Position numbers and translations under genes: made by a program. Below the pieces are notes generated by a model. That model saw only the letters and a program-made list of their open reading frames with translations, ran no database searches and was not told where the DNA came from. Positions 34,010 to 42,916 of a DNA stretch of 64,000 bases are shown one piece after another. Numbering within the stretch: the first letter of the stretch is position 1; every line of letters starts with the position of its first letter. Origin of the DNA: Bradyrhizobium sp. CB1717 (GTDB lineage: Bacteria; Pseudomonadota; Alphaproteobacteria; Rhizobiales; Xanthobacteraceae); assembly GCF_029714325.1 (NCBI RefSeq), contig NZ_CP121666.1, forward strand, positions 5,642,001-5,706,000. The letters run 5' to 3'.

Positions 34010-34879
34010 CTAGCGCGGGGGCGCTACCGCAACCCCAGGCGGCGGCACGTCGTCGTCGGGCACAAAGAAGTCCAGCGCCAGCGGGACAGAGGGATCCACG
34101 CGATAGCGCTCGAAGTCACGCACTCCGCTGGCATAGAGCAGCTTGTCATCGATGCAGAACTGCCCGGTGAACTCGCGCGACGGCTTCGTGAGGATCACAT
34201 AAGCCGCATCTCCCATGATCTCCGGCGTACGGCTCGCGCGCATCATGGCATCGCCCCCAAGGAGATTGCCGACCGCGGCGGTAGCGATCGTCGTGCGCGG
34301 CCACAGCGCGTTGACCGCGACGCCAGCGCTCTTCAGCTCGGCCGACAGTCCCAGCACGCACATGCTCATGCCGAACTTCGCCATGGTATAGGCGGTGGAG
34401 CGCTCGAACCATTTCGCCTGTATGTCGAGCGGCGGTGACAGCATAAGGATGTGCGGGTTTTCCGCCCTCTTCAGATGCGGGATGCAGTATTTCGACACCA
34501 TGAAAGTGCCGCGGGTGTTGATGTCCATCATCAGGTCGAACCGCTTCATATCGGTTGCCTGAGAGTTGGTCAGGCTAATGGCGCTGGCGTTGTTGACGCA
34601 GATATCGATGCCACCGAATTCGGCGACGGTCTTGTCAACAGCCCCGATCACCTGGGCTTCGTCGCGAATATCGCAGATGACTGGCAGCGCCTTGCCGCCG
34701 GCCGCGCGCACTTCGTCGGCGGCGGTAAAGATGGTCCCCTTCAGCTTCGGATGCGGCTCAGCGGTCTTCGCGGCGATCGCAACGCTGGCGCCGTCGCGAG
34801 CTGCGCGCAGCGCGATCGCAAGCCCAATGCCGCGGCTCGCACCCGAGATAAACAGCGTCTTGCCTTTGAGAGATGACAT
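34010..34879 (-). CDS. Short-chain dehydrogenase/reductase (HSDL2-like)
   Basis: 289 residues from ATG 34879. The cofactor motif TLFISGASRGIGLAIALRAA is at residues 8-27, NNAS follows in IDICVNNASAISL, and the catalytic YxxxK is YTMAKFG, with the Ser in HILMLSPPLD. The AIAAKTAEPHPKLKGTIFTA insert and the C-terminal LALDFFVPDD are typical of hydroxysteroid-dehydrogenase-like 2 type SDRs, which in bacteria are often annotated as NAD(P)-dependent oxidoreductases. An ATG at 34900 is an alternative start. No neighbours on the same strand nearby. Confidence 0.87.
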   Translation of the reverse strand: MSSLKGKTLFISGASRGIGLAIALRAARDGASVAIAAKTAEPHPKLKGTIFTAADEVRAAGGKALPVICDIRDEAQVIGAVDKTVAEFGGIDICVNNASAISLTNSQATDMKRFDLMMDINTRGTFMVSKYCIPHLKRAENPHILMLSPPLDIQAKWFERSTAYTMAKFGMSMCVLGLSAELKSAGVAVNALWPRTTIATAAVGNLLGGDAMMRASRTPEIMGDAAYVILTKPSREFTGQFCIDDKLLYASGVRDFERYRVDPSVPLALDFFVPDDDVPPPGVAVAPPR

Positions 34880-35358
34880 CAGAGCCTCTAGGCCGCCCAT
34901 GATCGGCTGCCGTCGGCGGCATGTATACTCCGGTATGGCAAGTGTCGATAGACATCCCAATGCTCGCACACCTTACCTGGGGTCCTCTTAGCTGAACTCG
35001 CGCGTTCGTCAGACGTCCGCTTTCCGCCAAAGCGGCCCTCCCCGCAAGTTTTCCCTCTTTCGGGACCTTCGAAGGCCTGCAGAAGCCACTGCCCGCTATT
35101 AGTCACGATTGAACGTCAAGACGAAGGAGCCGGCACAGCGTGGGCGTCGCCCGCAACAATGCTGCAGCGTTGGGAACTCTCCTGGAACTCAGCGGCCGAG
35201 ATTGTCCACGGTTCGGCTACCATCTGCACCTATCAGGAATAAGCTCAGTCGACACCTGCGGGCGTTCGTGCCCCTCAGTGGGCCGGCCGGCGGAAATTCT
35301 CCCACGCCCGTTAGCAAAGAGGCTGAGGTTTATCCAGCGAGCCCAGGCGACAGATTCT
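34880..35358. other. Intergenic, no supported gene
   Basis: Between divergent genes. It carries a GTCCGCTTTCCGCCAA word at 35015-35030, one base off the dispersed 16-mer found at 25391, 36951 and 37510. The frame that is open across 35140-35358 precedes the real start of the radical SAM gene and is not considered coding. Confidence 0.45.
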
Positions 35359-36459
35359 ATGATCGAACCCGAGCGTTTGGAAGGCGTTCCTGGCCGCTAC
35401 TGGCACCGGCTCGAAGACGGGCGTATCCAGTGCGATGTCTGCCCGCGCCACTGCAGGCTCAACGAAGGTCAGCGTGGCTTATGTTTCGTGCGTGGCCGGC
35501 AGGATGACCGGATCGTGCTCACGACCTACGGCCGCTCCTCGGGATTCTGTGTCGATCCAATAGAGAAGAAGCCACTGAACCACTATCTGCCCGGAACTCC
35601 CGTGTAGTCCTTCGGTACCGCCGGGTGCAATCTGACGTGCAAGTTCTGCCAGAACTGGGACATCTCCAAAGCGCGAGAGCTCGACCGGCTCCAGGACGCA
35701 GCCTCGCGGGAAGATGTTGTCGAGGCCGCAATTGCCACGGGCTCGCGCTCCATCGCCTACACCTATAATGACCCAGTCATCTTCCTCGAGTATGCCGTGG
35801 ACGTTGCAAAGGTGGCGCGCGGCCGCGGGATCAAGAACGTCGTGGTCACAGCGGGCTACATTGACGCGGCGGCGCGAGAGGAGCTTTACACTTTCATGGA
35901 CGCCGCCAATGTCGACCTCAAGGCGTTCACCGAGGAGTTCTACAACCGCCTGTGCACCGGCCATCTCGGCGCCGTGCTCGAGACGCTCGAGTATCTGAAG
36001 TACAGGACGAAGGTCTGGTTCGAGATCACGACGCTCCTAATCCCGGGTCACAATGACAGCCCGGAGGAGGTGAAAAAGCTGAGCGAATGGGTCATGGCAA
36101 GGCTAGGACCTGACGTGCCCTTGCATTTCACCGCCTTCCACCCTGACTACAAGATGCTGGATCTGCCCCATACACCGGCTTCCACCCTGACGACGGCTCA
36201 CGATATCGCGCGCAAGGTTGGGCTGCACTTCGTCTACACCGGGAATGTCCATGACGAGATGGGCGAAAGCACGTACTGTCCAGGCTGTGGTGAGCGGGTC
36301 ATCGGCCGAGACCGGTATGACATCATCACTTGGCGGCTCACCGGCGACGGCCGCTGCGGCATTTGCTTCACCGCGATCCCCGGCCTGTTTGACGCACGTC
36401 CGGGCAACTGGGGGCGCCGGCGCGTGCCGATCCGGATCGGCAAACTGCAACGCTCCTGA
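35359..36459 (+). pseudogene. amrS: AmmeMemoRadiSam-type radical SAM enzyme gene interrupted by one amber codon
   Basis: From ATG 35359 the frame reads IQCDVCPRHCRLNEGQRGLC, NHYLPGTPV, then TAG at 35605-35607. It continues in the same frame SFGTAGCNLTCKFCQNWDIS to the end at 36459. The interruption falls nine codons before the first Cys of the CxxxCxxC cluster-binding motif, so the first 82-residue product cannot bind the 4Fe-4S cluster. Otherwise the protein is intact (about 366 residues): YTYNDPVIFLEYA, VDLKAFTEEFY, HFTAFHPDYKM and a C-terminal CPGCGE zinc-like motif. One base change (for example TTG to TAG) explains it. The partner AMMECR1 and Memo genes are not adjacent. A sequencing error or suppression cannot be excluded. 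Confidence 0.85.
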
Positions 36460-36531
36460 GCGCGGATGACGCCGACATTGGGCCGCCTCACTGTCGCCCT
36501 GTTGGAGCGGGAGTCTGATGAGGAGGTCACG

Positions 36532-36888
36532 ATGAAGATTGACAGCACCATATTCGGCGCGATTACGATTGACGGAAAAACGTATGAGCACGACGTGGTC
36601 GTTCGCCTTTCCGGCGAAGTCGTGAAGCGGAAAAAGAAGCTATCAAAGAGGCTTTATGGTACCTCGCACGTGCTTTCAGAAGACGAGGCAAAGTTTCTCT
36701 TCGAGAAAGGGTGCGACCAGGTCGTCATTGGCTCGGGTCAGATGGGCAACGTGCACCTATCGCCGGAAGCTGAAGCCTATTTCGAAAGAAAGGGCTGCGA
36801 GGTCGTGTTAGAGCCGACACCCGACGCCATCCGGACGTTCAACCGCTCGCACGAAAAGAGAATCGGACTCTTTCACGTGACTTGTTGA
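36532..36888 (+). CDS. Mth938-like domain protein
   Basis: 118 residues from ATG 36532 with AGGAGG about six bases upstream. The family pattern is clear: STIFGAITIDGKTYEHDVVV, YGTSHVLSEDEAKFLFEKG, QVVIGSGQMGNVHLSPEA, then TPDAIRTFNRSHEKRIGLFH ending in the conserved HVTC. Length fits the domain alone (about 110-120). Mth938-like proteins have no established enzymatic role; in several bacteria they sit next to the amrS/AMMECR1/Memo group, as here. It follows the broken amrS by 72 bases on the same strand. Confidence 0.88.
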   Translation: MKIDSTIFGAITIDGKTYEHDVVVRLSGEVVKRKKKLSKRLYGTSHVLSEDEAKFLFEKGCDQVVIGSGQMGNVHLSPEAEAYFERKGCEVVLEPTPDAIRTFNRSHEKRIGLFHVTC

Positions 36889-37183
36889 AAGTTAGGGCAG
36901 CATTGAGTGTATGTCCGTGGCCCATCTCGGGCTTGCGACTCTGGCTGAATGTCCGCTTTGCGCCAATTACTGCCGATCCCTCAAACTGAGGCGTCGCCTC
37001 ACAGGCTCCGGCTACTCTGTACGCTGTAATGCGCCACAATACTCTGGGTCGTGGACGCGGTGGAATTCAGACACCGATCGGGGTTAAGTGGAGGTCACAA
37101 CTCGGGTCCGCGCTCGGATATGAGAGAAAGTGAGAACAGCCTCACCAAAACTACGCCAAACTGCGCGATAGCAGCCGGCCGCC

Positions 37184-37525
37184 CTACTCCCACTCAATCA
37201 TTTAGGACGACGTTCCGTCGTTGATCTACAAGCACAAATCTTCAAGTCTGACGGACAAATCCCGACGGTATACCCGCCGTATCTTTCGGTCTTGAATTCA
37301 CAGAATAATTTGTGCCGCTCGGAATACTGGCGATTCCGCTACCTATCGGAGTCAATCAACTGAATAGCCCTGCATACGTCGCGGAAATCGCCACTGCTCG
37401 TAATGGCACGACGTAGCTTCATATACCGTCAGAGATCAGAAAGGCGCTGGTTTGCTCGTCCGATGGTTCCCTACACCGCTCACCCCACTACTGCGCTCTA
37501 TCGAAACAGGTCCGCTTTGCGCCAA
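37184..37525. repeat. guaA-tail-like attachment-site repeat, copy 2
   Basis: The first 31 bases (37184-37214) are identical to 25065-25095. The following 310 bp match copy 1 in blocks (CAAATCCCGACGGTATA, TCTTGAATTCACAG, CTATCGGAGTCAATCAA versus TATCGGAGTCAATCGA, GTCCGCTTTGCGCCAA). The left flank (36889-37183) shows no gene, but a further GTCCGCTTTGCGCCAA at 36951-36966. Confidence 0.65.
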
Positions 37526-37562
37526 GACCTGCCAGGGCCGCTTCTGCGACGCGGGCGATCAC

Positions 37563-37826
37563 TCATCTGGCTGAGTTCTGAGCATGTTGACGTCGGTGCG
37601 CCTTGCCGAGCACGAAAGTGAAGGGGACAATAAAGAGCTCATCACCTCGGTCGTCACTGACGTGCAGAACCCGGTCACGCAAATCATCGAAGCGGCGCTC
37701 GCAGGTGAAGGATTCCACGACGCGCGTCGCATGATCCCCCGCCTCAGCGAGATCGTCCGCTACGGCGCCGCAATAGTCGACGAAATCTTTCCTGGTGTCG
37801 GAGCAATGGAAATGGACCTGGGGCAT
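37563..37826 (-). CDS. DUF6894-like small protein
   Basis: 87 residues from ATG 37826. It opens MPQVHFHCSDTRKDFVDYCG and continues LAEAGDHATRVVESFTCERR, with RDRVLHVSDDRGDELFIVPF near the end. The MPxxHFH opening and the xVxDDxGxxL strand match the small rhizobial DUF6894 group. The opposite strand has an open frame over the same bases, but its composition is poorer. Function unknown; it is the last gene of a minus-strand group with the histidine kinase upstream. Confidence 0.6.
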   Translation of the reverse strand: MPQVHFHCSDTRKDFVDYCGAVADDLAEAGDHATRVVESFTCERRFDDLRDRVLHVSDDRGDELFIVPFTFVLGKAHRRQHAQNSAR

Positions 37827-37854
37827 TTTCGGCCTTCTTCAGTGGGACGATGCC

Positions 37855-38595
37855 CTAGCCAGCCGCTGCATCTTCCGCTCCTGGGACCTGCAAGCCGCGA
37901 GAACGACGCACCTTCCTTCGCTTCAAGACAACATGAGTTGCGCCGGCGGCACGTTGCTCGGATTCAGTCAATGGGAAGGTGAGAAGGAAGGAAGCCCCTT
38001 CGGCAGCGCAAGACGGATGAACGCGGCCACCCAAACTGCTGACCAACTCGCCGACGATCGTTAGCCCGCGACCGCGCACACTGAGATCAGATGCCGAGCC
38101 ATTGTCAGAGACCGCGCACCTTACGACGTTACCTGCAAGCAGCAACTTCACTTTCGCTTCCGGCTGTCTATCGTCGAATCGAGCATGTCGTGCCACATTG
38201 GTGAGCAGCTCGGATACGATCAACCCAAGCTTCCAGCAGCGTTCGCCCTCAAGCCGCAAATCATCCGCCGAACACAAGAGACGTATACTCAGCCGGTCCA
38301 GTCGGTATTTCGTGAAGGAGAAGCAAAGATGCTGGAGGTACCTTGCGGCGTCGGTCAGGTGCCCAGGATCCGGCATGCGTAGTGCCTTGTGAACATCAGC
38401 GTAATCATGGAGAAGGTCTACCACATCGAGGAGCGCCGCCTTGACTGCCATGTCATCCGACGCCACCGCTTTGGCTGAAATCGTGCAGATAGTGCTAGTA
38501 AGCTCGTTATTTACTCTGTGGTTCAACTCACGAAGAAGCAACGATCCATCGGGATTCGGTAACGGTGCAATGTGCTTTGTCATTTCGGGCTCCAA
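37855..38595 (-). CDS. HisKA_2-type sensor histidine kinase without sensor domain
   Basis: 246 residues. The phospho-acceptor region LLLRELNHRVNNELTSTICT (residues 20-39) is of the HWE/HisKA_2 type, followed by a dimerisation helix pair (LLHDYADVHKALRMPDPGHL) and an HATPase domain with LGLIVSELLTNVARHA (N-box), VSDNGSASDLSVRGRGLTIV (G-boxes) and LGGRVH. There is no N-terminal sensor or membrane segment. Such short kinases often act in the general stress cascade upstream of PhyR-like regulators; no such partner is next to it. A 41-residue ORF starts 45 bases upstream and may be cotranscribed. Confidence 0.85.
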   Translation of the reverse strand: MEPEMTKHIAPLPNPDGSLLLRELNHRVNNELTSTICTISAKAVASDDMAVKAALLDVVDLLHDYADVHKALRMPDPGHLTDAARYLQHLCFSFTKYRLDRLSIRLLCSADDLRLEGERCWKLGLIVSELLTNVARHARFDDRQPEAKVKLLLAGNVVRCAVSDNGSASDLSVRGRGLTIVGELVSSLGGRVHPSCAAEGASFLLTFPLTESEQRAAGATHVVLKRRKVRRSRGLQVPGAEDAAAG

Positions 38596-38639
38596 CGATC
38601 TTTCTCTCTGGCACGTGCCGCAGGACCAAGCAGGGCCCC

Positions 38640-38765
38640 CTATGGCTCCTCGCCGCGGCGCTCCAATTCGGTCTTTAACGCGTCAAAGAGGATCTCGGTT
38701 GGCACCATTGCAAGGCTCGTCCAGAAGATGATCGCGGCGCGTGAGGCGATTAGGTAATAGGTCAT
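38640..38765 (-). CDS. Small 41-residue hypothetical protein
   Basis: MTYYLIASRAAIIFWTSLAM with an acidic C-terminus ending RRGEEP. AGGAGGAGCC precedes the ATG 38765 at good spacing. The hydrophobic N-terminal half could insert in the membrane. It lies 44 bases before the histidine kinase on the same strand. Confidence 0.55.
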   Translation of the reverse strand: MTYYLIASRAAIIFWTSLAMVPTEILFDALKTELERRGEEP

Positions 38766-39021
38766 GCGGAGGCTCCTCCTAATGTGAGATTCCGGTTAGT
38801 CGAGAGATTGGAACGTGACACCGAGGTCAGCAGAACCTTGCTTCCTCTTGATGCTGCTTGGAATGCCAGAGGCAGCTTTGACTATCTTGTCCATTGCTGA
38901 TCCATTTAGACGGTTGATTTGGTTGAGATTGGTCGAGACCAGTAGTCGTCGCCGAAACTTTGAGTTATTCGCGCGGGTTATGACTGGACAGGTTTGCGCC
39001 AGCAGCCGCTTACAGAGGCGC

Positions 39022-39420
39022 TCAGGCGTCAGCGATCAATGAGGCGATGTCCTCGAGCGGACGCCGGCTGAAGTCCTTCGCGAACTCGCCCATGATCTTG
39101 CCTCTCAGGTCGCGGTGGAAATGCTTGCGCATCTCCCCCAGGGTCTTGGGGTCGGATACGACGACCAGGTGTTTTATGGTCCCGTCCAGGCTGAGCTTGT
39201 TAAGGAACGAAGCCGTAGCTGCCGCGAAGTCGTCCTCGTCAAGCCGCCTACCATCGGGGTTGACGGAGCCGGCGTGATGGCGCGCACCCGAGTGGGTGGG
39301 CGCAGGCAGAGCCGCCGTGATCTCGACCAGATGCACCCCAGGTTTCACACCCGTATTGCGGAATAGACGGACCGTCGCGCCATCAGCGACTGCAACTGTC
39401 GTACCGGCAGGTAGAATCAT
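39022..39420 (-). CDS. Host-attachment family protein
   Basis: 132 residues. The ATG 39420 overlaps the NhaA-fusion stop codon (ATGA), so the two are coupled. The family pattern is AVADGATVRLFRNTGVKP, then DEDDFAAATASFLNKLSLDG, HLVVVSDPKTLGEMRKHFHR and the end DFSRRPLEDIASLI. This is the Host_attach/eRF1-like family originally linked to attachment of Agrobacterium to plant cells; biochemically the role is unproven. Length is normal. Its place at the end of a histidine kinase-antiporter operon suggests stress-coupled expression. Confidence 0.88.
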   Translation of the reverse strand: MILPAGTTVAVADGATVRLFRNTGVKPGVHLVEITAALPAPTHSGARHHAGSVNPDGRRLDEDDFAAATASFLNKLSLDGTIKHLVVVSDPKTLGEMRKHFHRDLRGKIMGEFAKDFSRRPLEDIASLIADA

Positions 39421-41333
39421 TCAAAGATCTCCTGTTCACGATCCTGCATAAACGCCCCCGCGGACTGCGATACTTGCATGCTGGCGCACCGCGGCGCCTC
39501 TTCGACAAGCTCCTGACGCGAAGCTCCCCAGAGCACGGCTGTCCCAACGACGGCCGAAAGAATCGACGCAGCGAACACAGCGATCTCGGCGGCCGAGAAG
39601 TCGGAAGCGCTTGGAAACGCTTGCCCGGCGATAAAGAGCGACATCGTGAAGCCGATACCAGCGAGGGCTCCCGCCCCGGCCAACTGCCGCCACGTGTACT
39701 CCGCCGGCTTGACGGCTATGCCTGCGCGCACGGCCGCAGCAGCCATGAGGAAGACGCCGAGCGGCTTTCCTATGGCGAGGCCAGCAACGATCGCGGCCAT
39801 GAGCCAGCCATGCCCAACAAAGACGCCCGGATTGATCGCCACCCCTGCATTCGCCAGTGCGAAGATCGGGAGGACAGCGTAGCTCGAACGCGCGCCGGCG
39901 TGCCGCAGCAGCCGGTCAGCCGGCGATTCAAGTCTGTCGAAGATTGCATCAAGCGCGTGCAGCGCCGGAGTGGAGGGGCCGTGCCTGAGAACCTCACCCT
40001 CGTGCCCGGCCTCGGAGGCGATGATGGTGCTGGCCTGCGTCATCAGGGCAGCCAGGTTGGCGGGCGGGCGCGTGGGAACGAACAGCGCCAGTACCACGCC
40101 GGCCAGCGTCGCGTGGAGACCGCCCGCGTAGACGAATGTCCACAACGCGATGCCCAACAGGATGTACGGCGAGAGAAGGTAGACTCTCGACCGGCTCAGC
40201 AGCGCCAGCGCGACGACGACCGCCGCGGCGGCGGCCAGGTATGCCGCATGGATATCGCCGGAGTAGAACACAGCGACGACGACGATCGCACAGATGTCGT
40301 CGACGATGGCCGCCGCGGTGAGGAAGATGCGCAGCTCGACGGGAACGCGGGCGCCCATCACGGCGATCAAGGCAATCGCGAACGCAGTATCGGTCGCCAT
40401 CGGAACGCCCCACCCGTGCGACCACGGCCCCGCAGGGATGACCAGCGCGTACAGAAGCGCCGGCACGACCATGCCGCCGAGCGCGGCGGCGATCGGAAGC
40501 GCTGCGGAGCGGCGGCTTGCGAGATGACCAACTGTCATCTCGCGCTTCACTTCCAATCCCACGACGAGGAAGAACATCGTCAGCAGGCCGTCGTTGACCC
40601 AATGGAGGATGGACATCTGAAAGGCTGCGTCGCCCAAGCTCACGCCGACCTCCTGGCGCCAGAGCGCCTCGAACGACGGCCCGATCGGCGAGTTCGTCAA
40701 GACCATCGCGGCCACGGTCGCGAGGATCAGCAAAATGCCGGCGGACGGCCCCCAGCTCGCGAAATCCAGGGTTGCCGTACGGACGCGGTGGCCGAGCGTG
40801 CCAAGCATCGCGTCGACGAGAGAGCTCTCGTCCCACGGTCCGTCGTAGCGCCGGCGGTTGATGTAGAAGGTCGGCGTGAATCTCACCCCGCTTGCGCGTG
40901 AGCTTGCGACGTCCGCCTCCACCCTCGCTGTCGCGCGCCGCACGGCGTCGCTGTCGCCGAGCGCGAAGTTGGCGTTCACGCCAAGATCGGCGGCCACCGC
41001 GACGAGGTCATCCTCTGTGAGCTGCATCGACCTCGTCATCAGCTTGATGTGCGCGGCCCAGAACGCCTCGGGCGTCCGGGCAAGCTCGGCGAGCTCGGCG
41101 GCCCGAAACGAAAGGCTGTTGTCCGTGAGCGGCCTGTGGCGGAAGGCGTAGCAGACGCGGTCACCAAGTTGGTCGCGTGCTTGCGCGATGCGCTCGTTGG
41201 CAGCCCTGCAGTGCGGGCACGCGTAGCTGCCGTACTCGACAAGCGTGATCTCGGCATCGGTGGGACCGAGCACGTGGTCCCTCTCGTGGTCGACCGGACG
41301 GTCGAGGCGGCCGGGCGGGATCATGAGCTGCAT
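39417..41333 (-). CDS. nhaA: Na+/H+ antiporter NhaA with N-terminal DsbA-like domain
   Basis: 638 residues in two parts. Residues 1-185 are a DsbA/FrnE-like thioredoxin domain with CPHC at 39-42 (YGSYACPHCRAANERIAQAR) and a cis-Pro loop in FTPTFYINRRRYDG. From about 195 the NhaA antiporter follows with 11-12 membrane segments: LLTMFFLVVGLEVKREM, GVPMATDTAFAIALIAVMG (antiporter Asp) and AAIVDDICAIVVVAVFY (the two transport Asp residues). No Sec signal precedes the DsbA part, so it probably faces the cytoplasm. Such natural fusions are known in Actinobacteria and some proteobacteria. It lies 31 bases after a histidine kinase gene and overlaps the host-attachment gene. Confidence 0.9.
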   Translation of the reverse strand: MQLMIPPGRLDRPVDHERDHVLGPTDAEITLVEYGSYACPHCRAANERIAQARDQLGDRVCYAFRHRPLTDNSLSFRAAELAELARTPEAFWAAHIKLMTRSMQLTEDDLVAVAADLGVNANFALGDSDAVRRATARVEADVASSRASGVRFTPTFYINRRRYDGPWDESSLVDAMLGTLGHRVRTATLDFASWGPSAGILLILATVAAMVLTNSPIGPSFEALWRQEVGVSLGDAAFQMSILHWVNDGLLTMFFLVVGLEVKREMTVGHLASRRSAALPIAAALGGMVVPALLYALVIPAGPWSHGWGVPMATDTAFAIALIAVMGARVPVELRIFLTAAAIVDDICAIVVVAVFYSGDIHAAYLAAAAAVVVALALLSRSRVYLLSPYILLGIALWTFVYAGGLHATLAGVVLALFVPTRPPANLAALMTQASTIIASEAGHEGEVLRHGPSTPALHALDAIFDRLESPADRLLRHAGARSSYAVLPIFALANAGVAINPGVFVGHGWLMAAIVAGLAIGKPLGVFLMAAAAVRAGIAVKPAEYTWRQLAGAGALAGIGFTMSLFIAGQAFPSASDFSAAEIAVFAASILSAVVGTAVLWGASRQELVEEAPRCASMQVSQSAGAFMQDREQEIFE

Positions 41334-41363
41334 CGCTGAACCGATCTCAGGTGTTAGCGCCGG

Positions 41364-42431
41364 CTACGAGGTCGGCGCAGCCGCCGCTGGGTTGACGACG
41401 TGGAATACGCCGCCGTTGGGTGACGGCGTGTACGCAATCTCCGCGCCGACGATACGGCCGGGGAGCCCAGCTGCGTGCACGCGCGGGAGGAAGAGGCGCA
41501 CCAGCGTGCCGCCACCCCGCTCGCTCTCAATACAGACCGCGCCGCCTCGTCCCTCGGCGAAGCGCTTGACCTGGAGGAGCCCGAGGCCGGTGCCGCTGCC
41601 CGCGGCCTTTGTCGTGAAGTACGGGGTGAATGCCTGCGAGAGAACCTCGTCGGGCATGCCCTCCCCGTCGTCGGCGACGACGATCTCGACGAATCCCCGG
41701 GCCACGCCACCGGAAGGTTCGACGTTCCGCGCCGCGACGGTGATCGCGCCGCCCCCAGGCATGGCATCGGCCGAGTTTCGGCAGAGGTTCAGCAGCGCGA
41801 AGTACAGCTCCTCCGGGTCAGCGTCGAAGTCCCACAAATCAGGGGCGATATCGGTGCGGACCGTGATGTCGGAACGCAACGCCTGGTCCAGCGAACCCGC
41901 CAGCGCTGCGAGGCGGCTGCCTGCGACGAACCCGCCGATCGACTCGGGGTATGGTCGCGCAACGTCGAGGAGCTGACGACTGAGCAGCGCTCCTCGCGCG
42001 ATCGCGTGCTGCATGTTGCCGATGATGGCCTTTCGGTGTGCGGCGTCGCTCTGGCACTCGAGCAGCCGCAGGCCGCCGCCAATCACAGCGAGAAGGTTGT
42101 TGATGTCGTGGACCACGAACTGCGCCACGTCCTCGATCGCCCTCGTCCCCTGCGGCCTCCGGGAGGAGAACACGCCGCGCCTGTCGGGCTGTGGGGCGGT
42201 CAGACACAAGACCCCGGAGATCTCGCCGTCGCTGCCAACGAGCGGGATCTCCACGCACCTGGACGCGATGAGGCCGCTGCCATCATCGCGGACGCTCCGC
42301 ACCCTCGCGCTGAATGCGCGCTGCGCTCCAAGCGAGACGCCGGCGCTGTCCGCGAGCACGACGACGTCCTCCAGCGCGGAGCTCTCGACCACGCCGGGGA
42401 AGGAAACGTCGGGCGTCTCTTTGATCTGCAT
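41364..42431 (-). CDS. Sensor histidine kinase with short N-terminal PAS/GAF-like region
   Basis: 355 residues from ATG 42431 with AGGAGG upstream. The N-terminal 110 residues look like a degenerate PAS or GAF fold (VEIPLVGSDGEISGVLCLTA). The H-box is QFVVHDINNLLAVIGGG (phospho-His about residue 108) followed by IIGNMQHAIARGALLSRQLL. The ATPase part has NLCRNSADAMPGGG, VVADDGEGMPDEV and TPYFTTKAAGSGTGLGL. The HDINN variant of the H-box is seen in hybrid kinases of this order. It is the first gene of the nhaA fusion/host-attachment operon. The partner regulator is not in the operon. Confidence 0.87.
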   Translation of the reverse strand: MQIKETPDVSFPGVVESSALEDVVVLADSAGVSLGAQRAFSARVRSVRDDGSGLIASRCVEIPLVGSDGEISGVLCLTAPQPDRRGVFSSRRPQGTRAIEDVAQFVVHDINNLLAVIGGGLRLLECQSDAAHRKAIIGNMQHAIARGALLSRQLLDVARPYPESIGGFVAGSRLAALAGSLDQALRSDITVRTDIAPDLWDFDADPEELYFALLNLCRNSADAMPGGGAITVAARNVEPSGGVARGFVEIVVADDGEGMPDEVLSQAFTPYFTTKAAGSGTGLGLLQVKRFAEGRGGAVCIESERGGGTLVRLFLPRVHAAGLPGRIVGAEIAYTPSPNGGVFHVVNPAAAAPTS

Positions 42432-42916
42432 GTCGGACCTCCTAGTTTGCGATCGTTCAACGGAACGCCGACTTCGGCCCGTACACGAGAGCGGGCGACG
42501 ACAGCTCGAAGTTTGAGTCTATGACGGTCTAAAGGAAAATCACCTCTCGCCATGGAGTCGATAGCCGAGCGTTATCGGAATTGCTGAGAGACGCCTGGCG
42601 CGCTGCGGTGAATCTCCATCCGTCTTACGCTCGACGACTGGACTTCCCACACTCGTCGATTCAAGTGCCCCATGCCTATCCGATCCAGCGCCGTTGCCCG
42701 ACGGCCCCTGAGGAGGAGCGGCCGGTCCCCGGGAGGGAAGGACCGGCCGCGGGCGAACCGCGGCGAAGGGGGATCGCCGCGCGCCGAGCACTTGGGAAGC
42801 TGTCCGCCTCCGTGAGGCAAATTGGTATCCGACGAGGAACGTCAGTGCGAGTAAAGCAATCCAAATCTCAGCAAATCGTGCCGAATGCGTATGCCATTGG
42901 CTCGACCACATTCGCT
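42432..42916. other. Intergenic, no supported gene
   Basis: Upstream region of the histidine kinase operon. Frames on both strands are Arg/Pro-rich and lack start signals. Confidence 0.4.

Noticed and set aside
39474..40901. 475-codon plus-strand frame
   Set aside because: Antisense to nhaA; low-complexity Arg/Asp composition.
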